A stretch of 44,521 nucleotides of DNA, from NCBI GenBank assembly GCA_937990735.1, contig CALKQT010000008.1:1-44521 (forward strand), written 5' to 3'. A program made the translations under genes and the position numbers. A model generated the notes under the pieces. It saw only the letters and a program-made list of their open reading frames with translations, was not told the origin of the DNA and did not search any database. Below, one piece after another: positions 15,994 to 24,672 of the stretch (position 1 is the first letter of the stretch; the number at the start of each line of letters is the position of its first letter). This stretch comes from an uncultured Campylobacter sp. Its GTDB lineage: Bacteria > Campylobacterota > Campylobacteria > Campylobacterales > Campylobacteraceae.

Positions 15994-17518
15994 GATCTTG
16001 CCTTAAAAAAGCTGCGATTTTGGCGGGATCTTTGACGCGCCAAAGATAGTCCAAAACCCCGTCGCTGCTGCGCCATTCGCGCTTGCCGGAGAGGATTTTA
16101 GCCAAAAATTCCACCGCGGTATCTAGCGGGATTTTTCCATCCTCTTTAAAGATTTGTAAAATTTCATTCTCGGCTCGCAATTTCGGATTTTGTGCCTCTA
16201 TGCTCTGTGCCGTCGCATCTGCAACGTGCGGCGAAATTTCGATCTGCACGTCATCTCCTCGCTGAAGCACCAGAAGTAGGGCGCAGGCGAAGTCGCAGCG
16301 CTTCAGATAGTCGTTATTCGCCTCCTCAAAATAGCAGAGCAGAGCGATTTTATCGTTATCCGACTTGCATTCGCTGCTTTTGCCTGCTTCGTTCGCATCC
16401 TGCGCGGAGTGGGAATTTTCCGCGCTTTCTTTCAGCCTCGCAGCGGCGATTATTGCGCCGTTTTCGAGCGCGCACGCTGCGGAGATCGTCGAAATTTCGG
16501 CATGGTTTTGCGTAAAAATCGCATTTTGCGCTGCAATCGCGTTGAGTACGCTGACGCAAAAGCTCGAAGGCGAGACGCTTTCCTCCATCGAGCCGAGCAG
16601 GCTAAAACAGCGGTTGATCTCGCCCAAGCGCGAGCAAAAAACGAGCGGCATCCCTTCGTGCTGCGTCGTGGCACTATCGTTCGTTTTGAAATTTTGCCTT
16701 GCTGAATTTAAGGAATTTTCATTTATCAAATCTTGCGGCGTCGAATTTAAATTTTGCGGCATAAAATTTGAAGAATTTTCACTTGAAAAATCTTGCTGCT
16801 GCTGATTTTGCACGGCGGTGCGGCTTTTGCTCGCAACTAAAACTTGCGATGCGAGATTTAAGGAGCCTTTATCGGCTAAGCTCTGCGGCGCATTTTGCGA
16901 AATTTCGCCTAAAAGCGAGATGCAAAGTTTTGCCCCGAGCCCTAAACGGCGGCGCTGTAATGGCGGGATGTGCGCAAGAGCCGGCTTTTTCTTTAAAGCT
17001 TCGAGTACTAAAATTTCATCTTTTAAGCGGGCATGAGCAGAAATTTTTAAATTTTCTACGGAGCTGTTTTGTAAAGCCTTGCCCTCGCGCGCGGCGAAAT
17101 TTTTATAAAGCTCCGCCGCCTTTTCGGAGCCGCAATCAAAAGTGCGCGCGGAACTAAATTTAGATGCAACCGCTTCTTGTTTTAATCCTAGCTCCGAGTG
17201 GGGCTTGATAGAATTTTCATCAAAACCTTCTGCGGCAAGGTCGCAACTTGCGCTTTCATTATTTTCGCACGCCGTAAAATTTGCGAAATTTATGAAATTC
17301 TGCTCGCAGTCCAGAATATCTGTAAAATTTTGCGTAGAATTTAACGCGAAATCATACGTAAAATTTTGATCCGTATCGCAAGCGGGATCGGAATTTCCGT
17401 CAAAATTTACTTCAGAAATTCCGTCCGAGCAAGCGGCGAGGTTTTTATAAAACTTCGCCGGCTCGCCCGAAATTATCGCGCTTGCGTAAGATATACTGAA
17501 GCTTAGTTTATTTTGCAA
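15983..17518 (-). CDS. apeC: Ketosynthase-like chain length factor (ApeC), enlarged
   Basis: The conserved parts are those of the non-catalytic ketosynthase partner in APE clusters: IPPLQRRRLGLGAKL (about residue 187), PLVFCSRLGEINRCFSLL, and SPSSFCVSVLNAIAAQNA. The last partners with ApeO and sets chain length. Family members are about 240-250 residues as I recall; this one is 511. Extra material lies at about residues 25-165 (QNFTDILDCEQNFINFANF) and 208-288 (QNQQQQDFSSENSSNF, TPQDLINENSLNSARQNF). It is Asn/Ser/Phe-rich and made from AAATTT-containing DNA. Start is TTG with AGAGG five bases upstream, overlapping the upstream gene by 11 bp. Confidence 0.78.
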   Translation of the reverse strand: MQNKLSFSISYASAIISGEPAKFYKNLAACSDGISEVNFDGNSDPACDTDQNFTYDFALNSTQNFTDILDCEQNFINFANFTACENNESASCDLAAEGFDENSIKPHSELGLKQEAVASKFSSARTFDCGSEKAAELYKNFAAREGKALQNSSVENLKISAHARLKDEILVLEALKKKPALAHIPPLQRRRLGLGAKLCISLLGEISQNAPQSLADKGSLNLASQVLVASKSRTAVQNQQQQDFSSENSSNFMPQNLNSTPQDLINENSLNSARQNFKTNDSATTQHEGMPLVFCSRLGEINRCFSLLGSMEESVSPSSFCVSVLNAIAAQNAIFTQNHAEISTISAACALENGAIIAAARLKESAENSHSAQDANEAGKSSECKSDNDKIALLCYFEEANNDYLKRCDFACALLLVLQRGDDVQIEISPHVADATAQSIEAQNPKLRAENEILQIFKEDGKIPLDTAVEFLAKILSGKREWRSSDGVLDYLWRVKDPAKIAAFLRQDRER

Positions 17519-17930
17519 TATAGCCTCTTAGTGTGACACCGCTCATTATCGTGCCTACGCCGCATTCAAACTCTTTGTCGCTCACGAAAACGTTTTTGTA
17601 ATAGTAGCTCGTGATATTGACGACCTTGTTGCCGCCCTCTTTTTTGGCGCGATCTTGAAAGCTAAGTAGCGCCGATAAAAACGCACGGTTGCATGCGGCT
17701 TGATCGCTCTTGCCAACGCCGTTGGCTTTTTTGTTCGAGCTTAGCTGCTGCGTGATCTTTCTGCCTGCGGATTTGTTGCCGAAGTAGAATTTTATGTTCG
17801 GATCAAGCTTGGCTTTGGCGTCTGGCTCTGCGAGTGCCGCAGCGATCGGGAAGCGCACGATATCGTTTTTGGCATAAGCCGAATTAGCGACAAAAAGCGT
17901 CGCAACTATGAAAAATAGAAATTTTTTCAT
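17508..17930 (-). CDS. Small exported protein of unknown function in the APE cluster
   Basis: 140 residues with a clear signal peptide cleaved after about residue 20 (NSAYA). The mature part has two Cys (QAACNRAF and EFECGVGT) and a YYYKNVFV segment. It resembles small periplasmic proteins often labelled, misleadingly, as excinuclease ATPase subunit; nothing here suggests DNA repair. It sits 10 bp after apeR with AGGAG and overlaps apeC, so it is a regular member of this operon and may act in envelope handling of the pigment. Confidence 0.7.
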   Translation of the reverse strand: MKKFLFFIVATLFVANSAYAKNDIVRFPIAAALAEPDAKAKLDPNIKFYFGNKSAGRKITQQLSSNKKANGVGKSDQAACNRAFLSALLSFQDRAKKEGGNKVVNITSYYYKNVFVSDKEFECGVGTIMSGVTLRGYIAK

Positions 17931-17940
17931 TTTCTCTCCT

Positions 17941-19170
17941 TTAGTCGATAAATTTTTTAAAAATCAAAGATGTGTTCACGCCGCCGAAAGCGAAGTTGTT
18001 ATTCATAACGTAGTCCGTCTTTATCTCCTGCGGCTGCGTGAGGTACCTAAGCGGCGCGCACTGCGGATCGATATCGCGTAAATTTAGATTCGGATAGAAT
18101 AGCTCTTCGTTCATCATCATCACCGAGATGAAGCTCTCCAGCGCCCCACACGCGCCCAAAGTATGACCCAAATAGCCCTTGTAGGAGCTCACTGGCGTCT
18201 GCGAGCCTAAAATTTCATGCGTCGCCATAGATTCTGCGATGTCACCCTGTCTGGTCGCCGTAGCATGGGCGTTTACATGCCCGATGAGATCCGGCGAAAT
18301 TGCGGCATCTTTGAGCGCCAGCTGCATCGCCGCGCGCATAGTCTCGCTCTGTGGGCGGGTGATATGCGTGCCGTCACAGGTCGTGCCGAAGCCCACTATC
18401 TCGGCGTGAATTTTAGCGCCGCGCGCAAGTGCGCTTCCTAGGCTTTCTAGCACGAACATAGCGCCGCCTTCGCCTAAAACCAGCCCATCACGCGCTATAT
18501 CAAAAGGTGCGGGGCTTAGGGTAGGGGTGTCGTTTTTGCAGCTTGTGGCGTAGAGCTTATCAAATACGAATGCCTGGCTTGGGTGCAGCTCGTCCGCGCC
18601 GCCTGCCAGCATCATATCCGCAAGGCCGAATTTTATCGCTTCGTAGGAGTAGCCGATCGCTTGAGACGCGCTCGTGCACGCAGAGCTCGTGGGGATGAGC
18701 CTACCTTTTAGTCCGTAGTAGATCGCGATATTTGCAGCGACGGTGTGAGGCATCATCTTTACGTATGAGTTGGCGTTGAAGGTGCTATCCTTGCCATGCA
18801 AAATATCTATGACCTCGCCCGTAGCCTTTGCATCGCCGCTACAGCTACCCGCTGCGACGCCCATACGGCCGTCCTTTATGCGCTCATCTTCTAAAAGCCC
18901 CGCATCAGCCAGAGCTTCGCCTGCGGCATCGACGCCGAACATCGCTACCTTGCCCATCGAGCGGGTATCTTTGCGGCTCCAGTGTGCAGGCGGCGCGTAA
19001 TTCGCTATCGGCGCGCCCAGCCTCGTATTTAGCTCCTCGCCGAAGATATCCCATTCGCTCATATAAACCACGGCGCTTTTTTGCTGCGCCAAATTCTGCT
19101 TTATGCTCGCCCAGTCCCGTCCGAATGCACAGACGTTGCCAAAACCCGCAATAACTACTCTATTTAACAT
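17941..19170 (-). CDS. apeR: 3-oxoacyl-ACP synthase of the APE cluster (ApeR)
   Basis: A 409-residue FabF-type condensing enzyme. The catalytic triad is intact: Cys in TSSACTSASQAIG, His in HVNAHATATRQGD, His in YLGHTLGACGALES. It ends with the family motif NNFAFGGVNTSLIF. In APE synthesis it probably performs an early or alternative condensation. Unlike ApeO and ApeC it carries no repeat-like insertion and has normal length, which is a useful internal contrast. Start overlaps the ketoreductase stop by 7 bp. Confidence 0.88.
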   Translation of the reverse strand: MLNRVVIAGFGNVCAFGRDWASIKQNLAQQKSAVVYMSEWDIFGEELNTRLGAPIANYAPPAHWSRKDTRSMGKVAMFGVDAAGEALADAGLLEDERIKDGRMGVAAGSCSGDAKATGEVIDILHGKDSTFNANSYVKMMPHTVAANIAIYYGLKGRLIPTSSACTSASQAIGYSYEAIKFGLADMMLAGGADELHPSQAFVFDKLYATSCKNDTPTLSPAPFDIARDGLVLGEGGAMFVLESLGSALARGAKIHAEIVGFGTTCDGTHITRPQSETMRAAMQLALKDAAISPDLIGHVNAHATATRQGDIAESMATHEILGSQTPVSSYKGYLGHTLGACGALESFISVMMMNEELFYPNLNLRDIDPQCAPLRYLTQPQEIKTDYVMNNNFAFGGVNTSLIFKKFID

Positions 19171-19898
19171 AATCCACCGTCTATTTTAATAACCTCTTTT
19201 GTGATATATGCGGAATTTTCGCTTAGTAAAAACTCCACCAAATGCGCCACCTCGCTCGGCTCGCCGATACGACCCAGCGGAATCGCGCTTAAAATTTGCT
19301 CGCTAGCGACTTCGTTTATACCTTCGCTCATCGCCGTTTTGATGAGCCCGGGAGCTACCACGTTTACCGTGATCTTGCGGCTTGCAAGTTCTATCGCCAG
19401 CGATTTTGCCGCGGCGATTAGGCCTCCTTTGCTAGCGGCGTAGTTGCTCTGGCCGCGGTTGCCGGCAATTCCACTAACCGAGCTCATCACGACGATACGC
19501 CCGCCCTTTTTGGCACGGATCATCGGCATCAGTGCGGGCTTTAGGACGTTATAAAACCCGCCTAAATTCGTATCTATCACGCTTTGCCAATCCTCGCGTT
19601 CGAACCACACGAAGGAGTTATCCCGCGTAATGCCAGCGTTTAGCACGATGCCCCAGTACGCGCCGTTTGCCTCTATATCTGCTTCGATATGCTCCTGCGC
19701 CGCAGCGGTATCTGCGACGTCAAATTTTAAAATTTGAACTTCCGCCGCGCCCGCGTCCAAGCAGCGTTTCGCTACGTCATTAAGCTTTGCCTCGTTGCGT
19801 CCGTTTAGCGCCAAGCCGTAGCCCTTTTGCGCTAAATTTAATGCACACGCCTCGCCGATACCGCCGCTTGCTCCGGTGATTAAAATTCTCTTAGCCAT
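19164..19898 (-). CDS. apeQ: 3-oxoacyl-ACP reductase (ApeQ)
   Basis: A 244-residue short-chain dehydrogenase of the FabG type. NADP fold TGASGGIGEA at the N-terminus, NAG in LNAGITRDNSF, catalytic Ser and the YxxxK pair in SSVSGIAGNRGQSNYAASK, and the IDGGLC end. Reduces the beta-keto group of the growing polyene. Start overlaps the dehydratase by 8 bp. Normal length with no insertion. Confidence 0.9.
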   Translation of the reverse strand: MAKRILITGASGGIGEACALNLAQKGYGLALNGRNEAKLNDVAKRCLDAGAAEVQILKFDVADTAAAQEHIEADIEANGAYWGIVLNAGITRDNSFVWFEREDWQSVIDTNLGGFYNVLKPALMPMIRAKKGGRIVVMSSVSGIAGNRGQSNYAASKGGLIAAAKSLAIELASRKITVNVVAPGLIKTAMSEGINEVASEQILSAIPLGRIGEPSEVAHLVEFLLSENSAYITKEVIKIDGGLC

Positions 19899-20319
19899 TT
19901 ATACTCTTTAGCATTTCATCATTTGGGTTCATCACGCTTAGCGTGGCGCTTGCGATATGTTCGTCGCCGCAGCGGATCTCGCAGTCGAAGATATATAGCC
20001 CCTCGCCGTCGCTTACGCTCTGCCTTGCCGTCGTGATTACGCGCTCGCCCACTTTCAGGCCTGCGCGCGAAATATCCAGGTTCCGCACGCCCAGCAAAAA
20101 CCCAAGCCTTGCCTCGCCGTCGTTCCGATAACCCGAATAGGCGCCTATGCACTGCGCCATGATCTCCATGTATGCGTAGCTGCCGAGCTCCCCGTTTTCG
20201 ATAAACGGCGAGTCCTCTTTAACGCTAAATGCACAGCTCGCATATCCGTCGCTAATCTCTAAAATTTCATCTGCGAAGACCATATATCCGCTCTGCGGTA
20301 GGATACTAGAGGCTCTCAT
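19891..20319 (-). CDS. apeP: Hotdog-fold 3-hydroxyacyl-ACP dehydratase (ApeP)
   Basis: A 142-residue FabA/FabZ-like protein (SSILPQSGYMVFADEI, YAYMEIMAQCIGAYSGYR, FLLGVRNLDI). In APE systems ApeP works as a heteromer with ApeI, which here is the C-terminal domain of the ApeH fusion. I choose ATG 20319, overlapping the ApeO stop as ATGA. A longer frame to 20409 exists but its extra residues are Arg-rich and unlike the family. Confidence 0.83.
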   Translation of the reverse strand: MRASSILPQSGYMVFADEILEISDGYASCAFSVKEDSPFIENGELGSYAYMEIMAQCIGAYSGYRNDGEARLGFLLGVRNLDISRAGLKVGERVITTARQSVSDGEGLYIFDCEIRCGDEHIASATLSVMNPNDEMLKSING

Positions 20320-21806
20320 ACTCGTCCTATTATGGTTACGGCGTTGTCGCCGCCGAAAGCAAAGCTTAGATTCATTGCGGTATCTACGCGCGCTTTTTTG
20401 GCTTCGCATGCGAGATTAAATTTAGACAGCGCAGCCGGAATTTCGCTCGTTTGCGAAGCTTGATCCGCAATGTCTTTTAAAATTTTATCGTCCGCGCCAT
20501 GCAAAGCTTTAGACGCAGCCAAAATTTCATCCGCGCTGCTTTTTGAAATTTCACCCTGCGCGTTTTGTAAATTTTCATCGCCCAAGCTGCATGAAATTTG
20601 ATCGCTTACGCTGTTTAAAATTTCATCGTTTCGCTCGCCGTGCCGCGCCTGCGCGCCGCGAAAAATTTCAGCCTCCGTGCCGAGCCAAATTTTATCGTTC
20701 GTAAAATTCGGCGGAATTACGCCCTGTCTGATCGCCTCGTAGCACACGGCAAGCTCAATCGCCCCCGCAGCGCCCAGGGTGTGTCCGATCGCCCATTTGG
20801 ACGAGCTTGCGGGCGCTAAGGGTAGGGCGGCGCTCATAGCCAAGGCCTCCATCGCGTCGTTAGCCGCAGTGCCGGTGCCGTGCAGATTTACGTAGTCCAC
20901 GCTTTGCAGCTGCGCCGATTTTAGCGCAGTTTTGATCGCTTTGATCTGCATGCGCGCGCTAGGATCGGGCTTGGTGATGTGGTAGGCGTCGGAGTTTGCG
21001 GCGTGAGCCAAAATCGCGACGTCGCTTATGCGCTCGCGCGAAAGCACGAATGCGCAGGCTCCCTCGCCCAGATTTGTGCCCGTCCGCACCGCCGAAAACG
21101 ACTTTAACGGCTGCTCGCTTAAAATTTCAAGCGCGTTGAAGCCCTGCAGCGTAAGCTCGTCTAATGCGTCGGCGCCGCCGAATACGACCGCGTCGCAAAG
21201 TCCGCAAGAAATGAGGCGCGAAGCTTCGATTAGAGCCTTATTTCCGCTGGTACACGCACTCGAAATTCCGATCGCGACGGATTTTAGTCCGAAGCGTTCG
21301 CGGATGAAATTTGCGGGGTTTGCGTGGGAGTTGCGCTCGAAGCAGAAGTTTTTAAATTTATCGTTTGCGTTTTTTGAAATTTTGGCGAAATTTTCGCCGT
21401 TTGGAGTAGAAATTTCACTGCACGGTGCGGAGTTTTCGCCGTCTTGCGAGATAAAATTTCCCGCGCCCTTGTCGCAGGCGAAAAATTCCGCATAGTTTTC
21501 CTGCACACCGGTATTGGTGGTCGCAAATACCACGCCTACGCGGTGCGCGCCGAATTTTTGCACGGCTTGCTCTATTTGCTCTTGCACGCCGAGGCAGGCG
21601 TAAAGCGCCAGAGCGTTCGTGCGCGTGGCGTAAGCGCGATCTTTGATCTGCGGCAGCGGCGTAACCACGCGCCCAAAGATGAAATTTTTGCCACAGGCGC
21701 TAAGTTTTTGCAGCGCAGATCTCTTCTCACACAGCGCGCTAAAAAGCTCTGCGGCGCTGTTTGCGCCCGCACAGATGAGCCCCGGGCTACTTAGATACTG
21801 CGTCAT
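20316..21806 (-). CDS. apeO: 3-oxoacyl-ACP synthase (ApeO) with two insertions
   Basis: A FabF-type condensing enzyme of 496 residues, about 90-100 more than usual. The catalytic residues are present: Cys in ISSACTSGNKALIE, His in NLHGTGTAANDA, His in AIGHTLGAAGAIE. Insertion 1 (about nt 21330-21450) reads STPNGENFAKISKNANDKF. Insertion 2 (about nt 20400-20680) reads NDEILNSVSDQIS, KSSADEILAASK, DDKILKDIADQ and separates the last conserved strand (SFAFGGDNAV) from the core. Both are hydrophilic and encoded by AAATTT-bearing DNA. Start is ATG 21806 with AAAGGA upstream; an earlier Met at 21824 lacks one. It should pair with ApeC for chain extension. Confidence 0.84.
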   Translation of the reverse strand: MTQYLSSPGLICAGANSAAELFSALCEKRSALQKLSACGKNFIFGRVVTPLPQIKDRAYATRTNALALYACLGVQEQIEQAVQKFGAHRVGVVFATTNTGVQENYAEFFACDKGAGNFISQDGENSAPCSEISTPNGENFAKISKNANDKFKNFCFERNSHANPANFIRERFGLKSVAIGISSACTSGNKALIEASRLISCGLCDAVVFGGADALDELTLQGFNALEILSEQPLKSFSAVRTGTNLGEGACAFVLSRERISDVAILAHAANSDAYHITKPDPSARMQIKAIKTALKSAQLQSVDYVNLHGTGTAANDAMEALAMSAALPLAPASSSKWAIGHTLGAAGAIELAVCYEAIRQGVIPPNFTNDKIWLGTEAEIFRGAQARHGERNDEILNSVSDQISCSLGDENLQNAQGEISKSSADEILAASKALHGADDKILKDIADQASQTSEIPAALSKFNLACEAKKARVDTAMNLSFAFGGDNAVTIIGRV

Positions 21807-22203
21807 ATCGGCGTTCCTTTGCATTTATAGTAAAATTTGCTTTATCCGCATTCTCAAGCAGGGCTAAAAACACTCGCTCGCTTTGCGAATCGGGCGGCAG
21901 GAAGCCGTCATTGTGAAATTTCGCCTCGCCGCCTTTGATCGATAAAATTTTACGTGCGATCGGAGCGCCTAGCATATCGAGCCAGACTAGCTTGTAGCGG
22001 CTCTCTTCGCCGTTTGCGGGTGAAATTTTGGAGATCAAGGCTCTACTTTTTACGCCGAGCTCGTCCGTTAGGATGAACTGCTTTTGGCTAAATTCCGCTA
22101 TCCGCTCGGGCGCTTTGTGTGCGCATCCGCCTATAAAAAACACGGCGCAAAGCAGAATGAAAGCCGTTTTAGAAATAGCGTAAAAACGATAAACAGGTCT
22201 CAA
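21787..22203 (-). CDS. Outer membrane lipoprotein, DUF3261-like (ApeN-like)
   Basis: 138 residues with a lipoprotein signal (lipobox FIGGC near residue 27) and a compact beta-rich domain. The position at the head of the ketosynthase/reductase genes and the general pattern match the DUF3261 lipoproteins of APE clusters. It probably assists pigment delivery to the outer membrane. No ATG is available; TTG at 22203 overlaps the upstream stop by 4 bp. Confidence 0.72.
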   Translation of the reverse strand: MRPVYRFYAISKTAFILLCAVFFIGGCAHKAPERIAEFSQKQFILTDELGVKSRALISKISPANGEESRYKLVWLDMLGAPIARKILSIKGGEAKFHNDGFLPPDSQSERVFLALLENADKANFTINAKERRYDAVSK

Positions 22204-22742
22204 AAATTCTCCCTAAAAACGAGCGAAATCAAAATCTCGCCCTCCAAAATATAGCTATTGTGTGACCACGCCCTGCCGCGCTCATCAAGCGCCAGAGCCT
22301 CGCCGCCTGCGCCGCGCGCCAGCCCCACGCGAGCAAGTGCGTAAAAACCTAGGTTTCGCGCCTTAATCAGCGCCTCTTTGATCGTGTAAATTTTATAAAA
22401 AACGAGTGCTTTTTCGCTTTCGTCCGCCGCCGCCAAAAGCTCGCGCTCAAAGTCGTTGAAACAAAACTCGCTCGCCGCGGCAAAATTCCGCGGTTTTAAA
22501 ATTTCAAGATCGAGCCCGAATTTTTGCCTCGCTAGAGCCACGGCGACGATTGTTTTGCCCTCCGCGCTTTTGTGCGAGATACAAAATTTGCCGCGCTTTT
22601 TAAAGCGCGCCTTAAGCGCCCGCGAAACGCGAAACTCGCGCAGATGGCCTCGCGCGCGCGCCAGCTTCTTATCGCGCCTGCTCAAAAGCCGCCTCGGGGC
22701 GCACAGATCCTCGTCGGTGATTAAAATTTTTATCTCGCTCAT
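22200..22742 (-). CDS. 4'-phosphopantetheinyl transferase
   Basis: A 180-residue Sfp/AcpT-type enzyme with the two magnesium-binding motifs FGLDLE (about residue 92) and FYKIYTIKEALIKA (about 132). It should prime ApeE and ApeF with the phosphopantetheine arm. First gene of the cluster; the stop overlaps the next start. Highly basic N-terminal half (RRLLSRRDKKLARARGH). Confidence 0.87.
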   Translation of the reverse strand: MSEIKILITDEDLCAPRRLLSRRDKKLARARGHLREFRVSRALKARFKKRGKFCISHKSAEGKTIVAVALARQKFGLDLEILKPRNFAAASEFCFNDFERELLAAADESEKALVFYKIYTIKEALIKARNLGFYALARVGLARGAGGEALALDERGRAWSHNSYILEGEILISLVFRENF

Positions 22743-22800
22743 AAAGCCCTGATTTTACTAAAATAGTCTTTATAAAAATATAAAATAGCGCCGTAGCGTT
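22743..22800 (-). promoter_or_regulatory. AT-rich upstream region of the APE cluster, probable promoter
   Basis: The 55 bp before the phosphopantetheinyl transferase gene contain several -10-like boxes on the minus strand (TATATT, TATAAA, TATTTT) after a GC-rich segment. No -35 or operator stands out and I cannot choose among the boxes. As the head of an operon of about 18 kb it must contain or adjoin the main promoter. Confidence 0.35.
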
Positions 22801-23493
22801 AGAATTTCGTTTAAAATTTATTTGATACGATTGGGTTCAAAGGCGCATTAAAACATAAAATTTTATCGCGTTTACGCTAAGGTCTCGGGCGCAGTAAAAT
22901 TTTAAAATTTAGCTCATCTGCGATCTGCGCCGCGCGCTTTTTGGTTCGACATATTCTGCTTTGTGGCATAAGGTTTTGTTCATTGTGGCGGTCGTCCGTC
23001 GCATCTCGCGCGATTGCCTATTTGGTTAAATTTTAGCGTGGCGGTATCAAGCGGCAAGCGGCGCAGGGTTTGAAAACATCGGCGCGGAATTTTAAAAATT
23101 CTGCGATAAAATTTCTGCCGCTGGCGGCGTTTGTGCCAGAGCTTTTGCGGCGAAATCCAGACGCGTCGTGCGATGAAATTTTAAAATTCCGAAGCGAAAT
23201 TTAAAATCGCGAGCAGTGCGCGGCGTAGCAGGCATCATAACATAACAGCGCAAAATTAGCCGCATTTGAATAAAACGGCATAAAATTTAAGCGCTCCTGA
23301 ATACGGCAGCTCGAATTTTAAATACCCTTAAATTAAAGCGTCACGAAATTTAATCGTGCTAACTGCCGCAACCGCATTAAATTCTGAGCTGTGCTGTGCC
23401 ACACTAAATTTGCCGCTAAGCCGCATTAAATTTTATGTAAAAAATTGCGCTGCTAAGCTACGACAAATTTAGATCAAAATTTCGCTAGCGTGC
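22801..23493. other. Intergenic block rich in AAATTT, no gene seen
   Basis: About 690 bp between the APE cluster and the aminotransferase operon. No frame gives a plausible protein. AAATTT-type hexamers recur throughout, many in TAAATTTG, TAAATTTTA or inverted pairs (AAATTTTAAAATTT near 22896). Between 23200 and 23490 short units ending GCATTAAATT repeat. Confidence 0.55.
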
Positions 23494-24672
23494 CTATCTG
23501 TGGTAATTTTTTACGAATTTTTCTATGCGCTCAAAGCCGCGTTTTAGATTTTCCATAGAGCACGCAAAGCTTATGCGGAAGTGCCCATCCATGCCAAATC
23601 CGCTTCCTGGCACCGTGGCTACGAGCCCTTTATCTAGCAGTTGCATGCAGAATTTCATACTATCAGGTTCTACCTGAGAGCAATCTATGAAGAAATAAAA
23701 TGCGCCGTCAGGTTTTACAACACTAAGCCCTGGGATTGCACCTATCGCGTCCGTGCCAAAATTGCGCCTGCGCTCGTATTCGCGTCTCATCTCCTCGATA
23801 TATTCATCCGCCTCGCCGCGCAGCACCGGCATAGCGCCTGCCTGGACGATGCTAGCTACGTTGCTGACGCTTTGACTTTGTAGGCTGATCATAGCCTTAT
23901 TTAGCTCATCGATCGCGCACGCCGTGTAGCCGAAGCGCCAGCCGGGCATCGCGCCGCATTTGCTTAGCCCGTTGATCGTCACGGTGCGCCCAAACATATC
24001 CTCGCTGATGCTTGCTGCGGCTATGAAGCTCTTGCCGAAGACGATTTTTTCGTAAATTTCATCGGCAATTACTAAAATATCCGTGCCTTTTAGCACTTCC
24101 GCAAGCTCTTGCAGCTCCTGGCGCGAATATACGGCGCCTGCGGGGTTACTCGGGTTGAAAAGGCACAGCGCCTTCGTGTGCGGCGTGATCGCGGCTTTGA
24201 GCTGTGAGGCGGTGATTTTATATCGGTTTTCCGCCTTTGTGTTTACGATGACGGGCTTGCTGCCGCAGAATTTTACAATTTCTGGGTAAGTGACCCAATA
24301 AGGCGCCGGTATTATGACCTCATCGCCTTCGTTTAAGATGCAGTTAAAGGTGTTAAATAGCGAGTGCTTGGCGCCTACGTTAGTGATGATCTGATCAGGC
24401 CTGTAGTTTAGAGCATTATCACGCTTTAGCTTATGCGCGATTAAATTTAAAATTTCAGGCGTGCCGACAACAGGCGTATATTTTCCACAGCCCTTAGCCA
24501 TAGCCTCTATGACAGCCTTTTTGGCGACCTCTGCGGTATCGAAATCGGGCTCACCCGCACTTAGGATTACGACGTCTTGCCCCTGAGCTTTCATCTGTTT
24601 GGCTTTGGTGCTAATTGCGATCGTTAGGCTTTCGCCAAGCTTGCTTACGCGACTTGAAAGTGTTAATTTCAT
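23494..24672 (-). CDS. aspC: Class I aminotransferase, probably aspartate aminotransferase
   Basis: A 392-residue PLP enzyme of the AspC/AspB family: GEPDFDT near the N-terminus, APYWVTYPE, FNPSNPAG, IADEIYEKIVF, and the PLP lysine in NGLSKCGAMPGWRFGY. Transfers the amino group between aspartate and 2-oxoglutarate. Start is ATG 24672, overlapping the upstream stop (ATGA) with AAGGAG before it; an upstream in-frame Met adds nine residues inside the neighbour. Last gene of the hisS operon. Confidence 0.88.
   Translation of the reverse strand: MKLTLSSRVSKLGESLTIAISTKAKQMKAQGQDVVILSAGEPDFDTAEVAKKAVIEAMAKGCGKYTPVVGTPEILNLIAHKLKRDNALNYRPDQIITNVGAKHSLFNTFNCILNEGDEVIIPAPYWVTYPEIVKFCGSKPVIVNTKAENRYKITASQLKAAITPHTKALCLFNPSNPAGAVYSRQELQELAEVLKGTDILVIADEIYEKIVFGKSFIAAASISEDMFGRTVTINGLSKCGAMPGWRFGYTACAIDELNKAMISLQSQSVSNVASIVQAGAMPVLRGEADEYIEEMRREYERRRNFGTDAIGAIPGLSVVKPDGAFYFFIDCSQVEPDSMKFCMQLLDKGLVATVPGSGFGMDGHFRISFACSMENLKRGFERIEKFVKNYHR

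Noticed and set aside
17508..17930. Excinuclease ABC subunit
   Set aside because: Similar proteins often carry this label, but the protein is small, exported and has no ATPase or UvrA motif.
4942..22742. Ammonia lyase, methyltransferase or halogenase for the aryl starter
   Set aside because: I looked for these among all genes of the cluster and its flanks and found none.
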